7,161 bases of DNA from Methanofollis sp. (GCA_028696365.1 JAQVHG010000112.1:1-7161); one strand, 5' to 3'. Counted from the first letter of the stretch, positions 1 through 6,222 are shown. The notes: generated by a model from the letters alone, not told the origin. Translations and numbers: made by a program.

Positions 1-597
1 GAACTGCACCCGCGAGAACCCCCCATACGCGAGCCGTTCGCTCTTCTCGTACCGCAACCCCGCGGCCACGAGATGCCCCTCCACCTCGCGGGCCCGCTCA
101 CGCACCGCCCCGTGCACCTTGCGCACATAGCGGTTCTGGCTCCACCCGCCCTTGCCTGGCGAGCGGTGGCGGGAGACCGTGACCTCGGTGGTGTTCTCGA
201 AGGCGACCATCACTGCCCCGCCGCCCAGATACGCGATCCTCGCCGCCGCCCCGGCTTCGGCAAAGGGGTCGGTCTTCTCGACCAGGATATTGTAACGCCC
301 TGCCACCTTCTGGAGCGTCTCTTTGCGCTCGCCGCCGGTCACCTGCACCAGCGCCGTCTTCGTCGGCAGCGTCTGCATGAAGCCGACCAGGGCACGCTGG
401 TCCACCGCGAGTTCCTGGACCGAGTCGGTGGCCAGGAGATCAGGCTCGTCGCGGGCGATCAGCCTGGAGAGACGGAAGGCGTTCACCTGCGCGGTGGCGA
501 CCACCTCGCCGTCCTCCAGGACGACCAGGGCATAGACCGGCCGCTCGGTCCTGGATCGGACCGAGCCCCTGATGATGTCGACCCCGAAAACTTTCAC
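1..597 (-). CDS. DUF460 / COG2433 family protein, RNase H-like (3' end cut by window edge)
   Basis: I translated 199 codons by hand from a GTG at 597; the frame stays open to the window edge, so the C-terminal part is missing (family members are usually several hundred residues longer). The N-terminus, MKVFGVDIIRGSVRSRT, is typical of archaeal DUF460 proteins, annotated as possible RuvC/YqgF-like RNase H-fold nucleases. Acidic residues that could belong to such a site are Asp7, Asp58 and Asp110, the last before an Ala-rich helix (residues 111-122). Residues 144-174 hold a basic Gly-rich loop and helix, GKGGWSQNRYVRK, which resembles the GGQS loop of eRF1/Vms1-type domains. The start overlaps the rio2 stop as GTGA, so the two are probably co-transcribed and translationally coupled. 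Function is unproven; coupling to rio2 suggests ribosome maturation, rescue or RNA processing. Confidence 0.75.
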   Translation of the reverse strand, partial: MKVFGVDIIRGSVRSRTERPVYALVVLEDGEVVATAQVNAFRLSRLIARDEPDLLATDSVQELAVDQRALVGFMQTLPTKTALVQVTGGERKETLQKVAGRYNILVEKTDPFAEAGAAARIAYLGGGAVMVAFENTTEVTVSRHRSPGKGGWSQNRYVRKVHGAVRERAREVEGHLVAAGLRYEKSERLAYGGFSRVQF

Positions 598-1451
598 CCG
601 ACCACCACTCCCACCGCCTCCTCGGTGGGATAGTCTATCCTGTACTTTTTCTTGAAATACTTGAGCACATTCTCGATGTCGCGGCGGAGGATCGCATCGG
701 CGTTCGGGTGGGCGGTCTCGATCCACTGCGGCCAGTCGATGAGCCAGACCTTCTCGCCGTCATGCATGATATTGTACTCTGAGAGATCGGCATGGATGAC
801 GCCCTTCGCATAGGCGAGCCTGACATTTTCCAGGACCTCGTCGAGGACGGCACGCGGCTCTTCCAGGATGCAGCGGTTCAGGTTTACCCCCTGCACCTCA
901 GACATCACCACCACATGGCGTGACCGGTCGACCGGCACCGGGACCGAGACCTCAGGCGAGAGAAGGGTGAGGGCCTCGAACTCCCGCTCGGCCGACCTGG
1001 CCGAGGCGAAGATCCAGGGGCAGTGTCCGCCGTCAGGCATATAACCCCGTTCTTTGCGCGCCGTCTGGAAGGAACGCTGTCCGATATGATGGAACTTCAG
1101 GACCACCGGCCCGAGACCGAGGGCCCCATAGACCTCTGACTCCTTCCCGACCCCGATGAGGGGGCCGAGGGCCGAGACCGACCCTTTCTTGATGAGCGTC
1201 TGGAGGGCGATGGTGTCGTATCCGCCAAAGATCAGGGCATAGCCCGGGTACGGCACCGAGTCGTACCTGACCAGATCCCACTCGATGAGCCGGCCAAGGC
1301 GGTACGTCAGTTCTGACTCAGAGAGTCTGGTCGCACCCTTCAGGATGTCGAAGGGCACCCAGGCGTACCGCTGCATCAGGCGCTCGATGGCATACAGAAC
1401 TGTAAGGTCGTATTTGTGCAGAGCCTTCATCTGCTCAGGAGATACTGGCAT
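594..1451 (-). CDS. rio2: RIO2-type atypical serine/threonine kinase/ATPase
   Basis: This 285-residue protein has the full RIO2 layout. Residues 1-90 form the RIO2-specific winged helix (WVPFDIL, ELTYRLGRLIEWDLVRY, PYPGYALIFGGYD). The kinase domain follows: nucleotide loop GVGKESEVY at 100-108, ATP-contacting Lys119 in VVLKF, catalytic loop HADLSEYN at 220-227 with Asp222 and Asn227, and metal-binding IDWPQ with Asp239. All key residues are present, so it should be active. RIO2 proteins act in small ribosomal subunit maturation, where ATP hydrolysis drives release from the pre-subunit; the archaeal role is inferred from this. The length is normal for an archaeal member. The ATG at 1451 has no clear ribosome site, fitting a leaderless or nearly leaderless mRNA. 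It is the first gene of a two-gene unit with the DUF460 gene. Confidence 0.95.
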   Translation of the reverse strand: MPVSPEQMKALHKYDLTVLYAIERLMQRYAWVPFDILKGATRLSESELTYRLGRLIEWDLVRYDSVPYPGYALIFGGYDTIALQTLIKKGSVSALGPLIGVGKESEVYGALGLGPVVLKFHHIGQRSFQTARKERGYMPDGGHCPWIFASARSAEREFEALTLLSPEVSVPVPVDRSRHVVVMSEVQGVNLNRCILEEPRAVLDEVLENVRLAYAKGVIHADLSEYNIMHDGEKVWLIDWPQWIETAHPNADAILRRDIENVLKYFKKKYRIDYPTEEAVGVVVG

Positions 1452-1461
1452 GCGTACTACA

Positions 1462-1486
1462 GATTATATCAGGGCTGGTGATAAAG
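1462..1486. promoter_or_regulatory. Divergent promoter region of rio2 and the thiolation gene
   Basis: The gap between the two divergent starts holds two AT-rich elements in otherwise GC-rich DNA. GATTATATCA at 1462-1471 is a plausible TATA box for the plus-strand gene: about 26 bp further on lies position ~1493, just before the ATG at 1505. On the minus strand CTTTATCA (1479-1486) would place a start near 1457, a few bases before the rio2 ATG at 1451. The two boxes are crossed, each lying nearer the other gene, so the core promoters overlap. This rests on spacing only. Confidence 0.4.
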
Positions 1487-1504
1487 TTTGATCAGGTCAG
1501 GGCA

Positions 1505-2398
1505 ATGCAGTGTGCAAAGTGCAGAAAGGACGCAGTGATCTGGCAGCGCTATTCAGGGCTCCACCTCTGCAGGGACCACTTCATCGCCGATGTGGAGAAG
1601 AAGGCGAAGCGTGAGATCAGGACCCATCACTGGGTCGAGTCTGGCGACACCATCGCGGTCGCCCTCTCGGGCGGAAAAGATTCCGGCGCTCTCCTCCACT
1701 TCCTTGCCAGGACCTTTGGCAAACGCCGGGACGTCGACCTCCTCGCTCTCACTGTGGACGAGGGGATCGCAGGCTACCGCGATCCCGGGGTGGCCCGCGA
1801 GATCGCGGAGAGCCACGATGTCCCCTGGCATTGCGTCTCCTTTGCTGAGATGCTCGGGATCACCACCGACCAGATCGTAACACAGAAAGGAGACACCCGC
1901 TCGTGCACCTACTGCGGGGTGCTCAGGCGCCACTGCCTCAACGCCGCCGCCCGTGACCTCGGGGCGACCAAACTTGCCGTCGGGATGAACCTCGACGACG
2001 AGGCCCAGTCGGTGCTGATGAATGTCCTGAGAGGGGACGCCACGCGGCTGTTGAGCAGACAGAGCCCGATGGCCGGGGTCGTCCCGAGGATCAAGCCCTT
2101 CGCCATGGTGCCAGAGCGCGAGGTCGCCCTCTACGCCTACCTCACCCTGGCGCACTTTGAGGAAGGGGCGTGCCCGTACTCCGGCACCGCCCTCAGGGGG
2201 GACGTCAGGGCCCTCCTCAACGACTATGCCCTCCGCCACCCTGCCGCGAGGTTCGCCCTCAAGAACCTGGGCGAAGAACTCTCAGGGGTCTGCGGCACGA
2301 CCGCGGAGCACCTGAAGGTCTGCGAGGTCTGCGGCGAACCCTATGCCGGCGAGCACTGCCGCTCCTGCGAGGTGCTCAGGGAGGCGCGGGGAGAGTAG
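1505..2398 (+). CDS. TtuA/NcsA family tRNA 2-thiolation enzyme (TIGR00269, PP-loop ATPase)
   Basis: The 297-residue product has every landmark of the TtuA/NcsA/Ncs6 group, which adenylates a uridine in tRNA and replaces its 2-oxygen with sulfur, using a sulfur-carrier protein and an Fe-S cluster. It has an N-terminal zinc finger (Cys3, Cys6, Cys22, His25), the PP-loop SGGKDS at 55-60, the cluster ligands Cys134 and Cys137 (CTYC) plus Cys223, the GMNLDDEAQ motif at 160-168, and a C-terminal zinc ribbon (Cys273, Cys276, Cys285, Cys288). A GTG at 1478 would add nine residues. I prefer the ATG at 1505 because the zinc finger starts right after it, as in relatives, and the predicted transcript begins near 1493. 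Methanogens often carry two paralogues, so the target position (wobble U34 or U54) cannot be assigned. nadE follows after 103 bp with its own likely promoter. Confidence 0.92.
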   Translation: MQCAKCRKDAVIWQRYSGLHLCRDHFIADVEKKAKREIRTHHWVESGDTIAVALSGGKDSGALLHFLARTFGKRRDVDLLALTVDEGIAGYRDPGVAREIAESHDVPWHCVSFAEMLGITTDQIVTQKGDTRSCTYCGVLRRHCLNAAARDLGATKLAVGMNLDDEAQSVLMNVLRGDATRLLSRQSPMAGVVPRIKPFAMVPEREVALYAYLTLAHFEEGACPYSGTALRGDVRALLNDYALRHPAARFALKNLGEELSGVCGTTAEHLKVCEVCGEPYAGEHCRSCEVLREARGE

Positions 2399-2400
2399 GT

Positions 2401-2431
2401 TCTGTCGGGGGGCTCGCCGCCCCCCGGCAGA
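2401..2431 (+). terminator. GC-rich hairpin after the thiolation gene (terminator or repeat core)
   Basis: Two 13-nt arms (2401-2413 and 2419-2431) pair fully, with one G:U, around the loop TCGCC. The hairpin starts 2 bp after the stop codon. It lacks the T-run of a classical archaeal terminator, so it may instead act in 3'-end protection. Its G-run/C, short loop, G/C-run core matches the centre of the dispersed repeats at 6128-7161, so it could be a reduced copy of that family. Confidence 0.5.
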
Positions 2432-2437
2432 AATATC

Positions 2438-2445
2438 AAAATATA
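2438..2445 (+). promoter_or_regulatory. Candidate TATA box of nadE
   Basis: AAAATATA lies in an AT-rich stretch after the hairpin. A start about 26 bp downstream (~2468) would leave a leader of roughly 34 nt before the ATG at 2502, containing AGGTTGG as a possible ribosome site. A second AT-rich box (ATATATTC, 2481-2488) would suit only an internal start at the ATG at 2526. Confidence 0.4.
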
Positions 2446-2501
2446 CCTTCACCCCACACCCTCGCTCAGAAAATCTCAGGATATATTCAGGTTGGATATC
2501 A

Positions 2502-3248
2502 ATGATCGAAAAGATTGGATGTGTCATGGAATCGGTGGACCAGATGGTCCGCCACGCAGTCTGGAACGCAGGCGCAGACGGGATCGTCGTCGGGATCAGC
2601 GGCGGGGTCGACTCCGCGGTGGCCGCGGGGTTTGCGGCGAGAGCCGTCGGCCCTGAACGGGTGCTCGGGATCGCCCTGCCCAGTGCGGTCACCCCCGCCG
2701 CCGACCTCGAAGACGCCGAGGCCGTCTGCCGCCACCTCGGGATCGAGTACAGGGTGATGTCCATCGAACCGGTGATGGAGGCTTACCGCCAGTACCCTAG
2801 ACTTACCGAGAGCAAATACGTCCTCGGGAACCTCATGGCCAGGACACGGATGACCCTCCTGTACGCCGTCGCCAACCAGGAAAACCGTCTGGTCTGCGGG
2901 ACCTCCAACCACACCGAGTACCTCCTCGGCTACTCGACCAAACACGGCGACGCCGCCGCCGACATCCAGCCCATCCTCCACCTGTACAAGACCGAGGTCT
3001 TCGAGGTGGCACGGGAGATGGAACTCCCCCAAAGAGTCGTCGAGAAACCGCCGTCCGCCGGGCTCTGGTCCGGGCAAACCGACGAAAAAGACCTGGGCGC
3101 AACCTACGACGAGATCGACACGGCGCTCAGGGCGCTCGCAGAAAAGGACTGGGAGGCGGAGACTGAGATTGAAGACCTGGTCCTCGCACGGGTCAGGGCC
3201 TCGGCGCACAAGCGGGTTGCTCCGCCGAATCTGTTAAGCACCCGCTGA
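2502..3248 (+). CDS. nadE: NH3-dependent NAD+ synthase
   Basis: The 248-residue enzyme carries out the last step of NAD synthesis: ATP-dependent amidation of nicotinate adenine dinucleotide in the cytoplasm. Motifs appear in family order: PP-loop GISGGVDS at 31-38, GNLMARTRMTLLYAVAN at 109-125, GTSNHTEYLLGYSTKHGD at 133-150, KPPSAGLWSGQTDEKDLG at 182-199 and HKRVAPP at 236-242. There is no N-terminal glutaminase domain, so it should use free ammonia, usual for a small archaeal or bacterial NadE. The frame is open upstream to 2343, but that part overlaps the previous gene and hairpin and has no family similarity. The ATG at 2502 has a possible ribosome site (AGGTTGG); an ATG at 2526 is the alternative. 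The last 56 bp overlap the 3' end of the opposing pgi gene. Confidence 0.95.
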   Translation: MIEKIGCVMESVDQMVRHAVWNAGADGIVVGISGGVDSAVAAGFAARAVGPERVLGIALPSAVTPAADLEDAEAVCRHLGIEYRVMSIEPVMEAYRQYPRLTESKYVLGNLMARTRMTLLYAVANQENRLVCGTSNHTEYLLGYSTKHGDAAADIQPILHLYKTEVFEVAREMELPQRVVEKPPSAGLWSGQTDEKDLGATYDEIDTALRALAEKDWEAETEIEDLVLARVRASAHKRVAPPNLLSTR

Positions 3249-3939
3249 AACCCTCACCATATTTTTCCGGCCTATTGAGATAGTCCAGGCACTTTTCTTT
3301 CCCGACAAGGGTGTACAGAGACCGCACCCGGTCGGTGCAGAAGTCCGGCACCGCCGCCGGCATCGCTCGGCGGACCGGCGCCGGGTCGTCATAGGCGGGG
3401 TTCGGGGCCAGGGTGCCGTCTTCCAGTTCATAGTATGCGGCACCGTGCCGTTCGATATACTGGACATAGTCGCTGGAAAATGCCGTCGAAACGATGTTGG
3501 CAAGCACCAGTTTCTCGTCGCCAGGGTTGATGGTGACATGCCCGTAGCCGGGCGGGATCACCACCACGTCGCCGGCCGAGCCGTTGACCAGGACGACATC
3601 GTCGGCCGTCCATGTCTGGAGGAGGAAATGCGCCTCGCCGCCGACGACCTCATAGACCTCTGGGAACCGCACCCCAGCCCGGTTCACCGGGTGGAAGTGC
3701 CCCTTGGTCTTGACCAATTCTCCCCCCACCGTGCCTGGGAGGATGACCGTGGCATCGTACCTGAGGGCATGGGCTTCGAGCCACTGCCTGTCTGCATCAG
3801 TTCTCGCAAGGTCGCGATACATAAAATAGAGAGGACGGCCCGGGTCACTGGCCACGCTCTCGGGTTTGGCCAGCACCTCCGCCATATCGGCGAGGGTCCT
3901 GATATGTGGTGCCGGCAACGGTCCGTCCCAGGGAAACAT
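3193..3939 (-). CDS. pgi: Archaeal cupin-type glucose-6-phosphate isomerase
   Basis: The 248-residue protein belongs to the metal-dependent cupin isomerases of euryarchaea, unrelated in fold to the common PGI; it interconverts glucose-6-phosphate and fructose-6-phosphate. The cupin core has TKGHFHP (His81, His83), PEVYEVVGGEAHFLLQ (ligand Glu94) and PPGYGHVTINPGDE (His134), giving the three-His/one-Glu metal site expected from the Pyrococcus enzyme. It is longer than the roughly 190-residue Pyrococcus form, with added N- and C-terminal parts. About the last 18 residues (CLTDSAEQPACAPRP and neighbours) are encoded opposite the nadE end and look unconserved. I chose the ATG at 3939; a GTG directly before it (3942) is possible. 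It follows the S-layer-like gene with a TGATG overlap, so it could be translated by coupling or from its own leaderless mRNA. Confidence 0.9.
   Translation of the reverse strand: MFPWDGPLPAPHIRTLADMAEVLAKPESVASDPGRPLYFMYRDLARTDADRQWLEAHALRYDATVILPGTVGGELVKTKGHFHPVNRAGVRFPEVYEVVGGEAHFLLQTWTADDVVLVNGSAGDVVVIPPGYGHVTINPGDEKLVLANIVSTAFSSDYVQYIERHGAAYYELEDGTLAPNPAYDDPAPVRRAMPAAVPDFCTDRVRSLYTLVGKEKCLDYLNRPEKYGEGFSGCLTDSAEQPACAPRP
3262..3266 (+). terminator. T-run just after nadE
   Basis: Five consecutive T residues (ATATTTTTCC) lie 14 bp beyond the nadE stop codon. Archaeal RNA polymerase often terminates at such T-runs without a hairpin. The run sits antisense inside the pgi coding region, so stopping here would limit convergent transcription. 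The length is at the lower limit, so this is weak. Confidence 0.3.
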
Positions 3940-5237
3940 CACTTCGACTTGCGCGCTCTGACTATATAATACCCAGCACCGATCAGGACCGCAATCCCGG
4001 CTGCAATGACGATCGGATTGGACAGGACCGCACCCATCCCCTCGGCCTTCACCACACTGACGGTCATCTTCATGGTGTCAGAGATCTGGCTGTTGTCCAG
4101 GGCATCACGGTACCTGACCTCAGAGTCGAGGCCATAATTCTTGAGCGTCGCTTCCTTGTCGATGGTCACCTTGTAATGAGCGACTGCACTCTCGCCCGGA
4201 GCAAGGTCGCCAAGGAAGGCGGTGTCGTCATTGGAGGTGAACGGGTCGACAGCACTGATCCTGGCCTGGGCATTGTAGGCCGTGGCAAACCCAGTGTTCT
4301 TGTAAGTCACATCGATCGTCGCTTTTTGGCCTGGGTGGACGGTGGACGCCGTCGAGACGATTGCAAAGTCGATCTTGCCCCCGACAGGGACACCGATGAC
4401 CTCAGTGTCAGAGGTGGCCTTCTCGCCATTGGCCTTCTCATACTCCACGACCACGTTCAGCGGGTAGGTCTGGGGCTCAGCGTCCTTGGAGGTCGAGACC
4501 TTGAAGAGACAGGTCGTCACGTCGCCAGGGTTGAACTCCCCGATATACACGCTCCCGTCGGTCGGGACCAGCGGACCGTTGACGTCGGGCACCAGTTTGG
4601 CGACGGCGTTCGTCGCATGCTCATCACCGGTGTTCTCCAGGACCAGTTTGAGGTAGCCCTCGGTCCCGACATTGAGGTGCTCGGTCTCCACCCCATTCAC
4701 CTGGAGGTTGACGTCTGAGGTCACCGTGACCGGCAGGGAGATCTTCTCGGTCTTGTCCCGGTAACTGGTCATGAGGATACCAACACCGTTCTTCACGTCT
4801 TCCTGGTCATTGGTGAAGACATACTGGTAGGTGAGTTCCAGTGGAAGTTCATAGGTTCCGGCCTTCGCGTCCTTGTCAAACTTCACGACAAAGGTGACCG
4901 GTTTGCTCATCCCGCCCGGGATGTCGCCGATCATCTGGGGGTCTGACTTGATCTCGACTGGGGCGTCACCGACTTCAAGCCCGACCTTCACCTGTTTGGC
5001 CAGGTTTGGGGGGTCCTGAGAGGCGATCTTGTTGGGGTTGACCTCCATGATGGGATTGGTACCGCTGTTCGAGACGATGACGGTGACCGGAGTCTCAACG
5101 CCAGGAGAGAACTCGTTTGTCCCTGAGATCGCCGCAGACATCTCCGGCTTGCCGTACAGATACTGGACACCCGCAAGGGCGGGAACGACAAGCGCCACAA
5201 TGAGGAGACTCAGGAGGATGCACTTTCTGATATCCAT
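3939..5237 (-). CDS. COG1361 S-layer-like secreted protein with C-terminal membrane anchor
   Basis: The 432-residue protein starts with a signal peptide (MDIRK, hydrophobic residues 6-19, PALA with likely cleavage after Ala22). Three beta-rich, CARDB/COG1361-like units follow, roughly 30-172, 173-285 and 288-397. Each opens with a strand and a phrase such as VTVIVSNSGTN, LKLVLENTGDE or IDVTYKNTGFA, and contains a Gly-Asp/Pro-Gly turn (GDIPGG, GEFNPGD, GDLAPGE). A transmembrane helix (409-426) with RARKSK at the inner end anchors it, leaving the bulk outside the cell. It has no N-X-S/T sequon. Such proteins in methanogens often accompany RND/MMPL exporters and TrmB-like regulators; here only the regulator is present. 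It could be an exporter accessory, adhesin or envelope component. The ATG at 5237 is set by AGGTGA 4 bp upstream. pgi follows with a 1-bp overlap. Confidence 0.85.
   Translation of the reverse strand: MDIRKCILLSLLIVALVVPALAGVQYLYGKPEMSAAISGTNEFSPGVETPVTVIVSNSGTNPIMEVNPNKIASQDPPNLAKQVKVGLEVGDAPVEIKSDPQMIGDIPGGMSKPVTFVVKFDKDAKAGTYELPLELTYQYVFTNDQEDVKNGVGILMTSYRDKTEKISLPVTVTSDVNLQVNGVETEHLNVGTEGYLKLVLENTGDEHATNAVAKLVPDVNGPLVPTDGSVYIGEFNPGDVTTCLFKVSTSKDAEPQTYPLNVVVEYEKANGEKATSDTEVIGVPVGGKIDFAIVSTASTVHPGQKATIDVTYKNTGFATAYNAQARISAVDPFTSNDDTAFLGDLAPGESAVAHYKVTIDKEATLKNYGLDSEVRYRDALDNSQISDTMKMTVSVVKAEGMGAVLSNPIVIAAGIAVLIGAGYYIVRARKSK
3961..3970 (-). promoter_or_regulatory. Possible internal TATA box for leaderless pgi
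   Basis: On the minus strand ATTATATAGT lies within the last codons of the upstream gene (encoding YYIV). Its centre, near 3966, is about 26 bp before the pgi ATG at 3939, the spacing expected for a leaderless archaeal transcript. The AT-rich codons of the membrane anchor could produce this by chance. Confidence 0.3.
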
Positions 5238-5241
5238 ATGT

Positions 5242-5247
5242 TCACCT
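5242..5247 (-). promoter_or_regulatory. Ribosome binding site of the S-layer-like gene
   Basis: AGGTGA on the minus strand matches the archaeal anti-Shine-Dalgarno tail. It lies 4 bp before the ATG at 5237 and supports that start. It is the clearest such site in the window. Confidence 0.75.
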
Positions 5248-5269
5248 TGTTGTTATTGTTGTAACAACA
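5248..5269. promoter_or_regulatory. Inverted-repeat operator between the S-layer-like gene and the TrmB-type regulator
   Basis: TGTTGTTA (5248-5255) and TAACAACA (5262-5269) form a perfect 8-bp inverted repeat with a 6-bp spacer (TTGTTG). It lies directly before the S-layer ribosome site and over the transcript start predicted from the TATA box at 5284-5291, so a bound dimer would block that gene. Its right half abuts the weak TATA-like CATTTATCC (5268-5276) that could serve the regulator, which suggests autoregulation. The neighbouring TrmB-type protein is the obvious candidate ligand; this is inference from position. Confidence 0.55.
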
Positions 5270-5283
5270 TTTATCCGCTGGCT

Positions 5284-5291
5284 GATATAAA
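5284..5291 (-). promoter_or_regulatory. TATA box of the S-layer-like gene
   Basis: TTTATATC on the minus strand is a near-consensus archaeal TATA box. Counting about 26 bp puts the start near 5261, giving a leader of about 24 nt that includes the AGGTGA site. The operator lies immediately downstream and covers this start. Confidence 0.55.
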
Positions 5292-5302
5292 TACATATTG
5301 TC

Positions 5303-6109
5303 ATGTCACCACCGCCACAGACGCCTCAGGGGATCACGGCAGCCCTCAAAACCCTGGGGCTGACAAAATACGAGGCGCTCGTCTACGTCGCCCTCCTCAA
5401 GGTTACCAGCGCCACCGCAACTGAGATCCACGAGATCTCGGGGGTGCCGCGCGCATCGGTCTACCCAGTCCTCGATCGCCTCCTCCAGAAAAACCTGGTC
5501 ACCGTCTCCCACACCACACCCAAGCGCTTCAATGCCATCCCGCCTGAAGAGGCGATCAACAGTCTTTTGCGCGAGATCGAGGAGAAAGGGGCGTACGCAA
5601 AGGCGGTGCTCGGAGAGATTTACGCAGAACGGTCAAGCATCGAAGGAGGTGACCAGGAGTTGATCTGGAATATCCTGGGCGAGACCAATATCAAGAACAG
5701 GATGCGCGATCTCATCGCCCAGGCCGAGAAGCAGGTCGAGGTCATCGGGAGCTGGAGCCTCCTCGAAGACCTCCAGGACGCCTTTGCCTCGGCGGCAAAG
5801 AAAGGGGTGAGGGTTGAGGTGATCGCCTCGGCATGGGAGGCCGAGGTCCCCCCTAAGATGACAGTCATCGTCTCAGTCCCGCCGGTTTGGCACGAAACAA
5901 AACCTGGGACTGAAATGGCGGGTGTGCTCTTCGTAGACGGGGAAAAAGTGATGGTGGCGATGGGAGGAGAGGGTGAGGTCCCGACTGCCCTGTACTCCGA
6001 GTCTGAGGGATTTGCACAATTTTTTGCTCGATATGCCGTACTGACCAGGAATTATCTTGCAGGGAAAGGAGTGAAGCAGAAAAATCTTGGCCAGCAGATA
6101 TCAAAATGA
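5303..6109 (+). CDS. TrmB-family transcriptional regulator
   Basis: The 268-residue protein has an N-terminal winged helix of TrmB type (residues 11-80: LKTLGLTKYEALVYVALL, then EIHEISGVPRASVYPVLDRLLQKNLV, with the recognition helix near 49-61). A likely coiled linker (81-112) and a C-terminal domain (117-255) follow, the latter with a phospholipase-D-like pattern (ELIWNILGETNIKNRMRDLIAQAEKQVEVIGSW, GVRVEVIA, GVLFVDGEKVMVAMG). It is shorter than the sugar-binding TrmB of Thermococcales (about 340 residues) and seems to lack the extra sugar-binding part, so the effector is unknown. It is divergent from the S-layer-like gene and shares the 65-bp region containing the operator, making local control and autoregulation likely. 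The ATG at 5303 has no ribosome site; a near-leaderless transcript is plausible. Confidence 0.9.
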   Translation: MSPPPQTPQGITAALKTLGLTKYEALVYVALLKVTSATATEIHEISGVPRASVYPVLDRLLQKNLVTVSHTTPKRFNAIPPEEAINSLLREIEEKGAYAKAVLGEIYAERSSIEGGDQELIWNILGETNIKNRMRDLIAQAEKQVEVIGSWSLLEDLQDAFASAAKKGVRVEVIASAWEAEVPPKMTVIVSVPPVWHETKPGTEMAGVLFVDGEKVMVAMGGEGEVPTALYSESEGFAQFFARYAVLTRNYLAGKGVKQKNLGQQISK

Positions 6110-6127
6110 GATGATAATTCGGCCATT

Positions 6128-6222
6128 GTAGAAACCCTCTGGACGGTTATCTCTGCGGGGGGCTGGCCGCCCCCAGGTCCCCTGCGAACACGATAGGTCG
6201 TGGACTGCAACGCACTCGTCAT
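6128..6222 (+). repeat. Dispersed repeat copy R1 (short form)
   Basis: R1 begins with GTAGAAACCCTC (6128-6139), 18 bp after the regulator's stop codon. It has a G-run hairpin core (6158-6163 with 6169-6174, loop TGGCC), the CAGGTCCCC flank, and a tail CACGATAGGTCGTGGACTGC resembling the tails of R2, R3 and R5. It lacks the segment between head and core seen in R2 and R5. R1 and R2 lie tail to tail. Confidence 0.65.

Noticed and set aside
73..633. Plus-strand open frame of 186 codons opposite the DUF460 gene
   Set aside because: The minus strand gives a recognisable conserved protein; this His/Arg/Gly-rich frame is its shadow in GC-rich DNA.
1478..1504. GTG start nine codons upstream of the thiolation gene ATG
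   Set aside because: It lies before the predicted transcript start and adds residues ahead of the zinc finger that relatives lack. Not fully excluded.
1553..2239. Minus-strand frame of 228 codons opposite the thiolation gene
   Set aside because: The plus strand encodes all the zinc, PP-loop and cluster motifs; the minus frame is a GC-driven shadow.
2343..2501. N-terminal extension of nadE by 53 codons
   Set aside because: It overlaps the preceding gene and its hairpin, has no ribosome site, and NAD synthases of this type begin shortly before the PP-loop.
3445..4718. Plus-strand frames of 174 and 270 codons opposite pgi and the S-layer-like gene
   Set aside because: The opposing frames have clear domains, a signal peptide, motifs and ribosome sites; these do not.
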